Shown here piece by piece: positions 26,643 through 34,439 of a stretch of DNA of 35,000 bases. The stretch spans positions 1,772,501-1,807,500 of the forward strand of contig NZ_CP034437.1 in assembly GCF_003952225.1 (NCBI RefSeq), in the 5' to 3' direction. Source of the stretch: Paenibacillus albus. GTDB lineage: Bacteria > Bacillota > Bacilli > Paenibacillales > Paenibacillaceae. The notes under the pieces are model-generated. The model ran no database searches and was not told the DNA's origin. It saw only the letters and a list, made by a program, of their open reading frames with translations. Each line of letters opens with the position of its first letter. Position 1 is the stretch's first letter. Position numbers and translations under genes: made by a program.

Positions 26643-26810
26643 ATGGCAAAAGGTAAAGGCGGCACTGGCCGCGGCACCGACAAAAAAGGTTGGAACCGCT
26701 GGCAGCGCAGCGCCAACAAGCTCAAGAGCGCCCCGAAGCCGTACAAGAGCAAAGGGGATAAGAATAAAGTTGAAGCCGGCAGCAATACCGGCGACAACGC
26801 AGGCAATTAA
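26643..26810 (+). CDS. Small basic protein of unknown function
   Basis: A 55-residue ORF starting 9 nt after the HEAT-protein stop. The first ~38 residues are strongly basic and Gly-rich (MAKGKGGTGRGTDKKGW, then a second Trp in a Trp-x2-Trp pair and PKPYKSKG), followed by an acidic/polar tail ending DNAGN. This composition suggests a nucleic-acid-binding or unstructured protein. The ribosome site GTAGGGGAC is moderate. The gene ends just before a strong terminator, which supports it being real. Confidence 0.7.
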   Translation: MAKGKGGTGRGTDKKGWNRWQRSANKLKSAPKPYKSKGDKNKVEAGSNTGDNAGN

Positions 26811-26832
26811 TCGCGGTGCGAAGCCCGCAATG

Positions 26833-26867
26833 CCCGCAAGTCACTTTGATGACTTGCGGGTTTTTTT
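26833..26867 (+). terminator. Rho-independent terminator of the HEAT/basic-protein unit
   Basis: An 11-bp perfect stem CCCGCAAGTCA / TGACTTGCGGG with a six-base loop is followed by seven T residues (26861-26867). Confidence 0.93.
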
Positions 26868-26891
26868 GTTGGCTTGCTTCGCGAGCCGTCC

Positions 26892-27111
26892 GCCGCGCGA
26901 ATCGGCGGGATGGCGATTGAGAGAGCGAAAAGCCGCTCTCGCAGGCGCAAAGTCGCCGCTTTGCTGCTCGAGAGAGGCAAAAGCCTCTCTCAGCGAAGTC
27001 AGCCGCGCGAATCGGCGCGGAATGGCGAATGTGAGAGCGAAAAGCCGCTCTCGCAGGAGCAAAGTGGCCGATTTGCTGCTCGAGAGAGGCAAAAGCCTCT
27101 CTCAGCTCGCC
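26892..27111. repeat. Two tandem copies of a ~110-bp unit, each with two hairpins
   Basis: The unit starting at 26892 (GCCGCGCGAATCGGCG) recurs at 27002, 110 bp later, with high identity throughout. Each copy contains a hairpin GAGAGCG / CGCTCTC (26921-26940 and 27033-27052) and a perfect 9-bp hairpin GAGAGAGGC-AAAA-GCCTCTCTC (26970-26991 and 27082-27103). ORFs open across this stretch in several frames but look like shadows of the repeats. It lies between a terminator and an AraC gene; no protein gene is recognisable from 26811 to 27497. Confidence 0.85.
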
Positions 27112-27140
27112 CGACCACCGCCGCGCAGCCACCTCAGAGT

Positions 27141-27330
27141 TACTGAGAGAACATATATGTGCTCTCAGTAACAATATCAATAAAATAGAATGTCGAAAGA
27201 ACACCTATGTTCTCTCGACGTCGAATTAATCGCAAACGGGCGCCAAAAAACTTCTGAGAGAACGTATACGTTCTCTCAGATCCCAGATACCCCCTGTACA
27301 ACGCTGAGAGCACAAATATGTACTCTCAGA
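27141..27330. repeat. Array of four ~28-bp palindromes with GAGAG...CTCTC arms
   Basis: Four inverted repeats follow at 27141-27170 (one mismatch), 27192-27219 (imperfect), 27253-27280 (perfect over 28 bp) and 27303-27330. Centres are about 50-61 bp apart. All have a TGAGAG or related left arm, 12 inner bases and a CTCTCA right arm. Inner bases vary but keep palindromy (AACATATATGTG, AACGTATACGTT, CACAAATATGTA). They extend the GAGAG...CTCTC theme of the tandem repeat just upstream. From 27331 to 27497 I see nothing further. Confidence 0.85.
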
Positions 27331-27497
27331 ATCAAACTGCTATTCCTCCGCAAGTCCACCGCTCATCGTGGCTTCTTACCAAAGGTGCTACGCGGCAAGC
27401 AGCCCAGCGCTTGCATCGGCTATCGAACTTGCTAACGCCAATACGCATTGTTAGCTACTCTAGTCCACCGCCCGGCACCCCAACTACCCCAACTCTC

Positions 27498-28382
27498 CTA
27501 CAGCACACGCGACAGCTTGCGGTACATGCTCGGCGACAGCCCCTCCTGCTTCGAGAATTGGCGGCTGAAATAATGGATGTCGGGGCAGCCGACGGCAGCC
27601 CCGACTGCCTCCACGGACAGCTCCGTTTCACGGAGCAGCCGTCTTGCTTCGCGATGCCGCAGGGCGCGCAAGTACTCGCCCGGCGGCTGCCCCGCGACTT
27701 GCTTGAACAGCTTCGCTGCATGATCCTCCGTCATGCGCAGCGACTCCGCAAGCCGCTGGCTCGGCCAGGCCTCGGCCGGCACGGCTTCCATCTGCTTCAT
27801 CAGCGTCAGAATGCGCTGACCATGCACAGATTCCGCTGCCCGATCATGCAGTGTCGAGCGCGTCCGCTGCAGCTGTGACAAAATGTTCAGCATGAGAGCT
27901 TTGCAGACGAGCTCATAGCCCGGAGGCCGCGCCGTGAACTCGTCAACTAGCTGCTCCATCAGCTGGACACAGCTATGCGTCGGCGTGTAGATCAGCTGCT
28001 CCGACAGCGGCGGAAACGTCTCATTCATCGGCTCGATGCAGAACTTTTCCGTCACCGGCTGCTGCTCGTTCACGACCATATCCTCATCCGAGCTTACTTC
28101 CAACTCGCTGAAATAATCGAAATGTATCCCAAGCAGATCAGCGCTAGGACTAGAAACGACCTCGTTCTGATGATATAGCCCTGCTGGGAAATAAACGAGC
28201 TGCCCAGCTTTCCACACATGCCGAATACCATCGATCGTCGTAGACGCCTCACCTTGACGCACATACAACAGCTCATAATCATACAGCCGCCGCCGTTCGA
28301 GCTTTCCCGGCAATAACCGCTGGTACTGCGCGTAGTGAATGCTCGGCGACCATTCTCGATAAGGCACAACCTGCCGCATCAT
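27498..28382 (-). CDS. AraC-family transcriptional regulator with N-terminal cupin domain
   Basis: A 294-residue cytoplasmic regulator. Residues about 25-110 look like a cupin ligand-binding domain (YDYELLYVRQGE, GQLVYFPAGLYH). The C-terminal AraC HTH domain (about 195-290) has SQRLAESLRMTEDHAAKLFK and the second-helix segment VGAAVGCPDIHYFSRQF. The start may be ATG 28382 or the next ATG at 28379. Upstream are an AAAGGATGGGG site and the divergent isomerase gene. It probably controls that isomerase/dehydrogenase pair in response to a sugar. Confidence 0.88.
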   Translation of the reverse strand: MMRQVVPYREWSPSIHYAQYQRLLPGKLERRRLYDYELLYVRQGEASTTIDGIRHVWKAGQLVYFPAGLYHQNEVVSSPSADLLGIHFDYFSELEVSSDEDMVVNEQQPVTEKFCIEPMNETFPPLSEQLIYTPTHSCVQLMEQLVDEFTARPPGYELVCKALMLNILSQLQRTRSTLHDRAAESVHGQRILTLMKQMEAVPAEAWPSQRLAESLRMTEDHAAKLFKQVAGQPPGEYLRALRHREARRLLRETELSVEAVGAAVGCPDIHYFSRQFSKQEGLSPSMYRKLSRVL

Positions 28383-28558
28383 CCCGCCCCCATCCTTTCA
28401 AGTCTTGTCGTAGCACCGCGATCCCGCCCTTCAAGTCTTGCCATCCCGTCCATATCCATCCTATATGCTTGCCCTCTTATCATATCTTCCTCACTAACAA
28501 TCTCGGAATCATGCAAATTTTCTCTCTATCCGCTAAATATTTTCATTCCACATCCAGC

Positions 28559-28573
28559 TATAATCGAATTATA
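28559..28573. promoter_or_regulatory. Facing -10 elements in the divergent regulator/isomerase region
   Basis: A perfect TATAAT (28559-28564, plus strand) is followed three bases later by ATTATA (28568-28573), a perfect TATAAT on the minus strand; the whole is a dyad. Neither has a good -35 at the normal distance, which would fit AraC-dependent transcription. Only one of the two may be used. Confidence 0.4.
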
Positions 28574-28645
28574 TCTACAACAATTATACCTAATCACAAA
28601 TAAACCTGAAACAGGAAAAACACAAATAGAGAGGATGACAGCCAC

Positions 28646-29491
28646 ATGAAGAAGGGGATTAACATTTGGTCGTTCCCGCAAGGGATGACGATTGCAGAGA
28701 GCATTCGCATCGCGAAGGACGCAGGCTTCGAGGGCATTGAACTGGCTCTGAACGAAACAGGAGAGCTTAGCCTGGAGACGACGGAGCAGGAGATTCGCGA
28801 GATCAAGTCGCACCTAGAGCAGGCAGACCTTGAAATTTGCGGTCTTGCAACAGGACTCTATTGGTCCAACTCCATGACGAGCGAATCGGAAGCGAATCGT
28901 ACGAAGGCGATGGACATTACGCGCAAGCAGCTTGAGCTTGCAGCAGCTTTCAACGTCGATACGATTCTCGTAATCCCTGGCGCGGTCGGCGTCGATTTCA
29001 TTCCAGGCAGCGAAGTCGTTGATTACGAGCGTGCATATGACCGTGCGCTGGAATGCATCACAGCACTTGCACCGGATGCAAAAGCAGCAGGCGTGAACAT
29101 CGGCATCGAGAACGTTTGGAACAAGCTGTTCCTCTCCCCGCTGGAGCTGAGAACGTTCATCGATACAGTTGGCTCGGACTATGTAGGTTCTTATTTTGAT
29201 GTAGGCAACGTCGTTCATAGCGGCTATCCGGAGCAGTGGATCCGTATCCTTAACAAGCGCATTAAGAAAGTGCATTTCAAAGACTACCGCAGACAAGCGG
29301 GCGGTCTGCACGGTTTCGTGGACCTGCTTGCTGGCGACGTGGACTATCCAGCGGTGGTGGAGGCACTCACCAATATCGGCTACGACGGTTATGTCATTGG
29401 CGAGATGATTCCTTCATATACACATCACTGCGAGCAAATCATTTACAATACTTCCCGCGCGATGGATGCTATCCTAGGCCGGATCCAATAG
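28646..29491 (+). CDS. Sugar phosphate isomerase/epimerase (TIM-barrel, AP endonuclease family 2 fold)
   Basis: A 281-residue TIM-barrel enzyme of the xylose-isomerase-like/AP-endonuclease-2 superfamily, which isomerises or epimerises sugars using a divalent metal. The usual metal/catalytic residues are present: Glu-155 (IGIENVW), Asp-185 (SYFDVGN), His-210 (KVHFKD) and Glu-253 (VIGEMIPS). The exact substrate cannot be read. GAGAGGATGACAG precedes the ATG. It is 15 nt upstream of a dehydrogenase gene and divergent from a cupin-AraC gene, typical of a small sugar-catabolism unit. Confidence 0.88.
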   Translation: MKKGINIWSFPQGMTIAESIRIAKDAGFEGIELALNETGELSLETTEQEIREIKSHLEQADLEICGLATGLYWSNSMTSESEANRTKAMDITRKQLELAAAFNVDTILVIPGAVGVDFIPGSEVVDYERAYDRALECITALAPDAKAAGVNIGIENVWNKLFLSPLELRTFIDTVGSDYVGSYFDVGNVVHSGYPEQWIRILNKRIKKVHFKDYRRQAGGLHGFVDLLAGDVDYPAVVEALTNIGYDGYVIGEMIPSYTHHCEQIIYNTSRAMDAILGRIQ

Positions 29492-29506
29492 AGGAGCGAA
29501 CATACA

Positions 29507-30517
29507 ATGTTAAAAGTAGGCTTAATCGGCTTCGGTTTCATGGGCAGAATGCATTTTGACCAATATACAAGATTAATGAAGGAAGGGCATCCGGTTCAGC
29601 TAGTTGCGGTATGCGACCTCCGTATCGAAGAACTGAAGAATGGCGCGGCGATCGGCAATATTGCGACGAACCAGGAGCTCTATGATCTGTCTGCATTCAA
29701 TCTGTACACGAGCATCGAAGAGATGCTGGCGAACGAAGAGCTCGATATGGTCGACATCACATTGCCGACGACAGCGCACGCAGATCTCGCTTGCCAAATG
29801 CTCGAGCGCGGACTTCACGTACTATGCGAGAAACCAATGGCGCGTTCCGCAGCTGACAGCTGGAAAATGGTTGAGACAGCGAAGCGCACAGGCAAGCAGC
29901 TGATGATTGCACAGTGTCTTCGTTTCTGGCCGGCATACGAATACCTCAAAGCATGTATTGAAGATGGTCGCTACGGTCAACCACTTGGCGGATACTTCTT
30001 CCGAGGCTCAGGCCTTCCGCAGCCATGGTACCTCGACGGCAGCCTAAGCGGAGGCGTGCTCATGGACATGCATATTCATGATACGGATATGATTAACTGG
30101 CTGTTCGGTGTTCCGCAAAAGGTTTCGACGATCGCACGCAATGTCATTCCGGGCAGCGCCTACGACATCGTCTCGACTCACTATGTGTACGAGGATGGCT
30201 TGGTACTGAACGCACAAGCGGACTGGACGCTTCGCGGCGATTTCGGATTCGCAATGACGTACCGGGTGAACTTCGAGGGCGGCAACTTGATCTTCGAGAA
30301 CAACCAAGTGACCGTTAATCCGAATGAGGGCGCAAGCTTCGTCGCCGAGCTGTCCGAGGATATGGGTTACTATTTCGAGATTCGCGCATTTACCGAAGCG
30401 ATCGTTACGAATACGCCGACGACCGTATGTGCGCCGGAGAGCGCAGCGCGTACGATTGATATTATTGAAGCAGAGCAGAAGTCCGCAGAAGCAGGCGGCA
30501 GCTTCGTAACTCTTTAA
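29507..30517 (+). CDS. Gfo/Idh/MocA-family NAD(P)-dependent oxidoreductase
   Basis: A 336-residue sugar or inositol dehydrogenase. The N-terminal Rossmann fold shows GLIGFGFMG (5-13); the family EKPMA motif follows (about 111-115), with the sugar-binding half after it (GGVLMDMHIHDTDMINWLFG, with the catalytic His/Asp region). GAGGAGCG stands about 9 nt before the ATG. Together with the isomerase 15 nt upstream it probably forms a two-step sugar or polyol pathway. Cofactor preference and substrate are not visible. Confidence 0.9.
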   Translation: MLKVGLIGFGFMGRMHFDQYTRLMKEGHPVQLVAVCDLRIEELKNGAAIGNIATNQELYDLSAFNLYTSIEEMLANEELDMVDITLPTTAHADLACQMLERGLHVLCEKPMARSAADSWKMVETAKRTGKQLMIAQCLRFWPAYEYLKACIEDGRYGQPLGGYFFRGSGLPQPWYLDGSLSGGVLMDMHIHDTDMINWLFGVPQKVSTIARNVIPGSAYDIVSTHYVYEDGLVLNAQADWTLRGDFGFAMTYRVNFEGGNLIFENNQVTVNPNEGASFVAELSEDMGYYFEIRAFTEAIVTNTPTTVCAPESAARTIDIIEAEQKSAEAGGSFVTL

Positions 30518-30557
30518 TCCTTATCACGCAATCCTCAATCCATCACGACTCAAACGC

Positions 30558-30618
30558 AAAAAGAGACTTACAGCCGTGGAACATTCTTACTCGTTCCGTC
30601 AGCCGCAAGTCTCTTTTT
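30558..30618. terminator. Bidirectional terminator between the dehydrogenase and the acetyltransferase
   Basis: A 12-bp perfect stem AAAAAGAGACTT (30558-30569) / AAGTCTCTTTTT (30607-30618) encloses a 37-base loop that itself holds a GGAAC/GTTCC stem. It gives a T run on either strand and separates convergent genes. Confidence 0.85.
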
Positions 30619-30621
30619 CAT

Positions 30622-31068
30622 TTATACGATCGAATAAGACATCCAATTCCCCTGTACAGCCCCCGCCTGATCAAAAAACTGCTGCGCGCGCTTGTTCTCC
30701 GCCGAGGTGATCCACGTCATATGCGAGAACCCCATATCCTGCGTGTACTTCTGGCATGTCATGAACAGCAGCGACTCCACCTTCGTGTTGCGATAAGGCT
30801 CAAGGACGAAGAAGTCGTTCATCACCGTAATTTTCTGTGCTTTCATCGTGCTGCGCGAGAAATATAAGGTAGAGAAGCCGACAAGCTCACCGTCTTTCTC
30901 GACAACGAACTGGATGCCTTCCTCTTTCTCCAGCAGCGTTTGGATCAGTTCATCGATGCTGTCATCGCCTGGCCATGGATTATTATAGAAGCCAACGATA
31001 TATTTATGCATTAATTCGGCTACTTTTGTTACATCTGCAGCTTCTACATTCCTTACAATAAGCGACAT
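30622..31068 (-). CDS. GNAT-family N-acetyltransferase
   Basis: A 148-residue acetyltransferase of the GNAT superfamily. The central strand-loop FFVLEPYRNTKVESLLF replaces the usual acetyl-CoA Q/RxxGxG/A loop (R-N-T-K-V-E), so the binding motif is atypical. The C-terminal ENKRAQQFFDQAGA segment is typical. The ATG at 31068 has an AGGGGG-type site about 6 nt upstream. The substrate is unknown. It is single, with convergent and divergent neighbours. Confidence 0.82.
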   Translation of the reverse strand: MSLIVRNVEAADVTKVAELMHKYIVGFYNNPWPGDDSIDELIQTLLEKEEGIQFVVEKDGELVGFSTLYFSRSTMKAQKITVMNDFFVLEPYRNTKVESLLFMTCQKYTQDMGFSHMTWITSAENKRAQQFFDQAGAVQGNWMSYSIV

Positions 31069-31088
31069 TCTAGAATCCCCCTCAATAC

Positions 31089-31119
31089 TTCGTTATGAAT
31101 AAATATACTATATAACGAA
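31089..31119. promoter_or_regulatory. Inverted repeat upstream of the acetyltransferase gene
   Basis: TTCGTTAT (31089-31096) and ATAACGAA (31112-31119) form an 8-bp dyad around an AT-rich 15-base centre, 21 bp upstream of the acetyltransferase start. It is a candidate operator. Its regulator is unknown. Confidence 0.4.
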
Positions 31120-31263
31120 TTTATATTCAACACTCTCTATAAAGATGCCTCTATTACAATTTGGTAAATAGACCGTTGTTGGGGGCGAACTGCCCGTGAC
31201 TAATGAGACTTCCCCTCAATAAAATGTAATAATTCGGACGTGCACGGGGAGGAATCAGACAGC

Positions 31264-32493
31264 GTGAGAATACTACTGGCCACTTATTGGGCGATTCCGC
31301 ATGTCGGCGGCGTCTGGAAGTATATGCTGCAGCTCAAAGAGCGGCTTGAAGCGATGGGGCATCAGGTCGATATGCTAGGCAATAGTCCGGACAATACCAA
31401 GATTCATATGCCGGGATCGAATAAGGAGCTGTCAAAGGATGTACTTAGACCACTTGTGATGGCGAAGCTGAATGCTGCCCGTGTGCCTCAGGTCCATTCG
31501 GACCATTTTGTGCTGCACTGCGAGTTTGAACGCTACTACATGGAATTGGCTGCGGCTTATTTTGGCGTAGCTCAGTATGATCTGATCCATACGCAAGATA
31601 TTTTTGCTGCAAGGGCGTTTGAACGGGTAAGAGCGCCGCGAACGGCGCTGGTTGCTCACGTGCACGGCTCTGTCGCGCTGGAGCTCACAATGAACTACAA
31701 ATTAAACCCGCAGCTTGGCGTAAAAGAAGGTGATCCGGCCTGGCTATACTTTAACGGACTTGAGCATTACGGCGCGAACGCAGGGCATATAACGGTTACG
31801 GCGAACAATTGGCAGAAGGAGCTTCTTGTCCAGTCCTTCGGCGTTCAAGCGAATCGGATCTCCGTTTTTCCTTATGGGCTAGATATTGATGCATTTACGA
31901 GAAAGCTGAAACAAGGGACGACTGTGTCTCGCCCGCCAGGCAAGAAAGTGATTATCTGTCCGGCCCGTCTTGCTTTCGTCAAAGGAATTGATGTCTTAAT
32001 TGCAGCGCTGTACCGTCTCAAGCAGAGGCGTCAGGATTGGGTCTGCTGGATTGTCGGGAACGGAGAGAAGCGGGATGATCTGCTCAGACAGACCGCGGAG
32101 CTTCAGCTGCAGCAGGAGGTGCTGTTTCTTGGCGAGCGGGATGACATTCCTGGTTTGCTGAATAACTCTGATATTTTCGTGCATGCTTGCATTCAAGACA
32201 ATCAGCCGTTCTCGGTTATGGAAGCGCAGGTTGCCGGTTTGCCGGCACTCGTCTCTTCCGCGGGAGGCTTGCCTGAGATGGTTCAGCACGGCGTGAATGG
32301 ACTCATTTCGCCAGTACGAGATACGCTCACGCTGGCAACACAGCTCGAGATGCTCCTTGAGAATGATGCGCTTCGCCGGCAGCTCGGACATAACGCGAGA
32401 CAGTGGGCGGCGAAGCAATGGTCGATGAATACAATGATGAGCAACGTGATTCGCGTCTATCAGACCGCAATTGCAAAATCGAGAATTCCATAA
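31264..32493 (+). CDS. GT4-family (GT-B fold) glycosyltransferase
   Basis: About 409 residues of a cytoplasmic or membrane-peripheral sugar transferase with two Rossmann-like halves. The N-terminal ILLATYWAIPHVGGVWKYM is a typical GT4 acceptor loop. The C-terminal half holds VIICPARLAFVKGIDVLIAAL and the nucleotide-sugar-binding SVMEAQVAGLPALVSSAGGLPEMV (in two adjoining parts), with the E-x7-E pattern. Start: GGGGAGG precedes GTG 31264 by about 11 nt; an earlier in-frame GTG at 31240 lacks a site. It probably builds a surface or spore glycan with the epimerase at the right end of the window. Confidence 0.88.
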   Translation: MRILLATYWAIPHVGGVWKYMLQLKERLEAMGHQVDMLGNSPDNTKIHMPGSNKELSKDVLRPLVMAKLNAARVPQVHSDHFVLHCEFERYYMELAAAYFGVAQYDLIHTQDIFAARAFERVRAPRTALVAHVHGSVALELTMNYKLNPQLGVKEGDPAWLYFNGLEHYGANAGHITVTANNWQKELLVQSFGVQANRISVFPYGLDIDAFTRKLKQGTTVSRPPGKKVIICPARLAFVKGIDVLIAALYRLKQRRQDWVCWIVGNGEKRDDLLRQTAELQLQQEVLFLGERDDIPGLLNNSDIFVHACIQDNQPFSVMEAQVAGLPALVSSAGGLPEMVQHGVNGLISPVRDTLTLATQLEMLLENDALRRQLGHNARQWAAKQWSMNTMMSNVIRVYQTAIAKSRIP

Positions 32494-32512
32494 AGGGGGC
32501 AAACAAAGCGCG

Positions 32513-32695
32513 ATGGCTAATCAACCTTTTATGGTGCCGGCAGATCTGTACAACCGTATCTTCGCCGCTCAGACGTCGGACCCATCGCTGAAAGTTGACT
32601 ATGAGGTTTGGACTCTCATATTAGCGGGGTTGCCAGAGGGCTATAAGCTGCCCGATTGGACGGTCCTTTCAACAATCAGCAAACCAACTCCATAA
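32513..32695 (+). CDS. Small hypothetical protein after the glycosyltransferase
   Basis: A 60-residue ORF 20 nt after the glycosyltransferase stop, beginning MANQPFMVPADLYNRIF and containing VDYEVWTLILAGLPEGY. It has no membrane segment or known motif. AAGGGGGC lies about 14 nt upstream of the ATG, rather far. A longer reading from 32471 overlaps the glycosyltransferase and is less likely. A terminator follows closely, in line with it being the last gene of the unit. Confidence 0.55.
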   Translation: MANQPFMVPADLYNRIFAAQTSDPSLKVDYEVWTLILAGLPEGYKLPDWTVLSTISKPTP

Positions 32696-32721
32696 CCGCC
32701 GAACGCTGTACACCGGCACGC

Positions 32722-32762
32722 AAAAAAGGGCTTCCTTCGCATTGCTCGCGAGGGAGGCCCTT
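32722..32762. terminator. Terminator between the small hypothetical gene and the DUF1796 gene
   Basis: A stem AAGGGCTTCCT (32726-32736) / GGGAGGCCCTT (32752-32762), partly wobble-paired, has an A6 run on its left side. The A run is read as T on the minus strand, so it suits the convergent DUF1796 transcript best. Confidence 0.7.
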
Positions 32763-32778
32763 ATCTATTAACGAGCAT

Positions 32779-33411
32779 TTATAGCTCTTCTTTCAGTTTA
32801 ATAAGCTGGAAAATCTGTTTCCACAAGTGGTTGTTGCCTTGCCAGACTTCCTCATTCGGCATCTGGATCGCGCATACATGAGGCAATCCCCAGTCCTGCT
32901 CGACGATTCCTGCAACCGGTGCATGGTTCACGACCAAGAGCCGATAGCTGCCTGCAACAAGCGTTGAGAGCACATCAGTCAGCTGCTTCGTCAGTTCAGG
33001 CGTCGCTTCCGTTCGGATGAACAAGATTTGCTCGCTAGTCGCCGCCTTTTCCAAGAAACGCGCCACTCTTCGATCGTACTTCGCTTTCACTTCCGGGTAC
33101 GCATTCAGCTCCGGCGGGAAGTTGTTATGTGTGTAGAAGTCGTGGTTGGAGTAGATGTTGTACTCTTTTTCTTTTACATAGTAGAGCTTGTCGGTGGCTT
33201 TGCTAATGACCTCCAAGTGGCTGTAATCCATGAATCCGGCAAAACGGTTCGCGAGCAGTCTGATCACATCCGGCAATACTTGAGACTGCATCCAATCGAG
33301 CGGTCCGGCAAAAGGCCGCAAGTCATTCAGCTCCATCTGAATCGCAGGCAGGCAGAGATCGCCGAGGCTGTAGATCGTGTCGTACGTTCCTTTCAATTCC
33401 GCAAGTCGCAT
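32779..33411 (-). CDS. DUF1796 family putative cysteine peptidase
   Basis: A 210-residue protein of the DUF1796 family, thought to have a papain-like fold. The characteristic opening YDTIYSLGDLCLPAIQ puts a candidate nucleophile at Cys-20; PLDWM (37-41) is also typical. Candidate partner His-90 is in the SNHDF segment. Activity is inferred from family and not shown. AAGGAAGTG precedes the ATG. In this lineage the family often stands beside glycosyltransferases and surface-carbohydrate genes, as here. Confidence 0.8.
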   Translation of the reverse strand: MRLAELKGTYDTIYSLGDLCLPAIQMELNDLRPFAGPLDWMQSQVLPDVIRLLANRFAGFMDYSHLEVISKATDKLYYVKEKEYNIYSNHDFYTHNNFPPELNAYPEVKAKYDRRVARFLEKAATSEQILFIRTEATPELTKQLTDVLSTLVAGSYRLLVVNHAPVAGIVEQDWGLPHVCAIQMPNEEVWQGNNHLWKQIFQLIKLKEEL

Positions 33412-33603
33412 TGCTCACACTTCCTTTCTGTTCATAGCCATGAACCTCTTAGACTATTAGATGCTTCATTCATGCAGCATGCTTGGACAGTTGGAAGAGG
33501 AACTGACACATTTGGGTAGCTGGCAGGGAGGATATGTCCCAAACAGAACAAGCTGCGCTTCATACGATACTATAGACGCTTTTCGGGATGAGGGAGGGAT
33601 GAT

Positions 33604-33939
33604 ATGGCGATTTTTCAGCTGGCAGTAGCCCCTGGTGCAAAAGTGGATTCGAGATTCGTAGAGTCAGTGGAATTAACCGTGATGAATGAAAGCAGACGGA
33701 CATTCGATATCCTTGTGCAAGTGAGCCACAATGGTGCGCCATTCTTTGAATCACTGCAAGAGCTTCCGTCGGGCAGCGGGGCATATATACCGGCGGTACC
33801 AACGAACTACACGCCGTTTAACCTGCTGATAGTAACGAATTATTTCACATACGATACCACAACCGTAACGCTAATCGTTCGAAGTAAAGGCTTGCTGCTT
33901 GCTATATTCACGGATAAGGATTTCGACCGTATGCCATGA
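33604..33939 (+). CDS. Small beta-rich protein of unknown function
   Basis: A 111-residue protein that I do not recognise. It is rich in alternating hydrophobic/Thr/Val segments (FDILVQVSHNG, NLLIVTNYFTY, TTVTLIVRSKGLLLAIF), consistent with a beta sandwich. There is no signal peptide. GGGAGGG precedes the ATG. It lies 26-35 nt upstream of another small orphan gene, and the two may be one unit. A structural or coat role is a guess only. Confidence 0.65.
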   Translation: MAIFQLAVAPGAKVDSRFVESVELTVMNESRRTFDILVQVSHNGAPFFESLQELPSGSGAYIPAVPTNYTPFNLLIVTNYFTYDTTTVTLIVRSKGLLLAIFTDKDFDRMP

Positions 33940-33974
33940 TTTTGCAAACTACTTATGGATAAGGGATGGTAGTG

Positions 33975-34361
33975 ATGAAATATTCGGATAAAATGGTTGC
34001 GGATTCAGGCGGTTTCGTTCCCTTTCTCGTTGGGCCCGACGAGATGGTGCTTGCTTCGGTAGCGCTTGCGAATATCGCGCAGGGCGATCGAATCGTGCTT
34101 AGCCTCGAAATCGCCTGGGAGCGGCTGCACGATTGGGATTCCGGTGAGCTTGAGATTATGATTCGTGAAGGCACGGAGACAGGAACCGTAATCTATTGGA
34201 ACATGGAGTCTTGTTTTCTGCGGGCACGTTCAATGGAGCGGTATACGATGGCGGGCGGCGCAGCTGCAGCGCAGCGCTACTACCTCATCGTGCGTTCTGC
34301 GGAGAAGCGGGCACGGATTACAGGTCCCTATTCGCTTCAAGGTGCAGTGTACGCGCCTTAA
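33975..34361 (+). CDS. Small protein of unknown function
   Basis: A 128-residue protein without recognised domains or signal peptide. It is beta-rich (MVLASVALANIAQGDRIVLSLEI, in two parts; RYYLIVRSAEKRARITGPY). ATG 33975 lies 9 nt after AAGGG; the in-frame ATG at 33966 abuts that site and is less likely. It follows the 111-residue gene and ends before a bidirectional terminator. It may be a distant relative of the gene before it, judged only from size and composition. Confidence 0.6.
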   Translation: MKYSDKMVADSGGFVPFLVGPDEMVLASVALANIAQGDRIVLSLEIAWERLHDWDSGELEIMIREGTETGTVIYWNMESCFLRARSMERYTMAGGAAAAQRYYLIVRSAEKRARITGPYSLQGAVYAP

Positions 34362-34363
34362 GC

Positions 34364-34416
34364 AAGAAAGCCTTGATGCAATTGCCGCAACCGCGGTAAG
34401 CATTCAAGGCTTTCTT
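34364..34416. terminator. Bidirectional terminator before the epimerase gene
   Basis: A stem of about 16 bp (34364-34379 with 34400-34416, AAGAAAGCCTTGA and TCAAGGCTTTCTT) encloses a 20-base loop. It separates the plus-strand small gene from the minus-strand epimerase. Confidence 0.75.
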
Positions 34417-34439
34417 CTATATAAGCGATATTTATTCGG

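Noticed and set aside
26722..27204. ORFs of 80-160 residues on both strands over the repeat region
   Set aside because: They open in several frames on both strands at once, repeat the same peptide because of the tandem DNA repeat, and lack ribosome sites.
27141..27330. CRISPR-like spacing of ~28-bp repeats and 21-33-bp gaps
   Set aside because: The repeats are palindromes whose inner bases differ from copy to copy, the gaps are uneven, and no cas gene is in the window.
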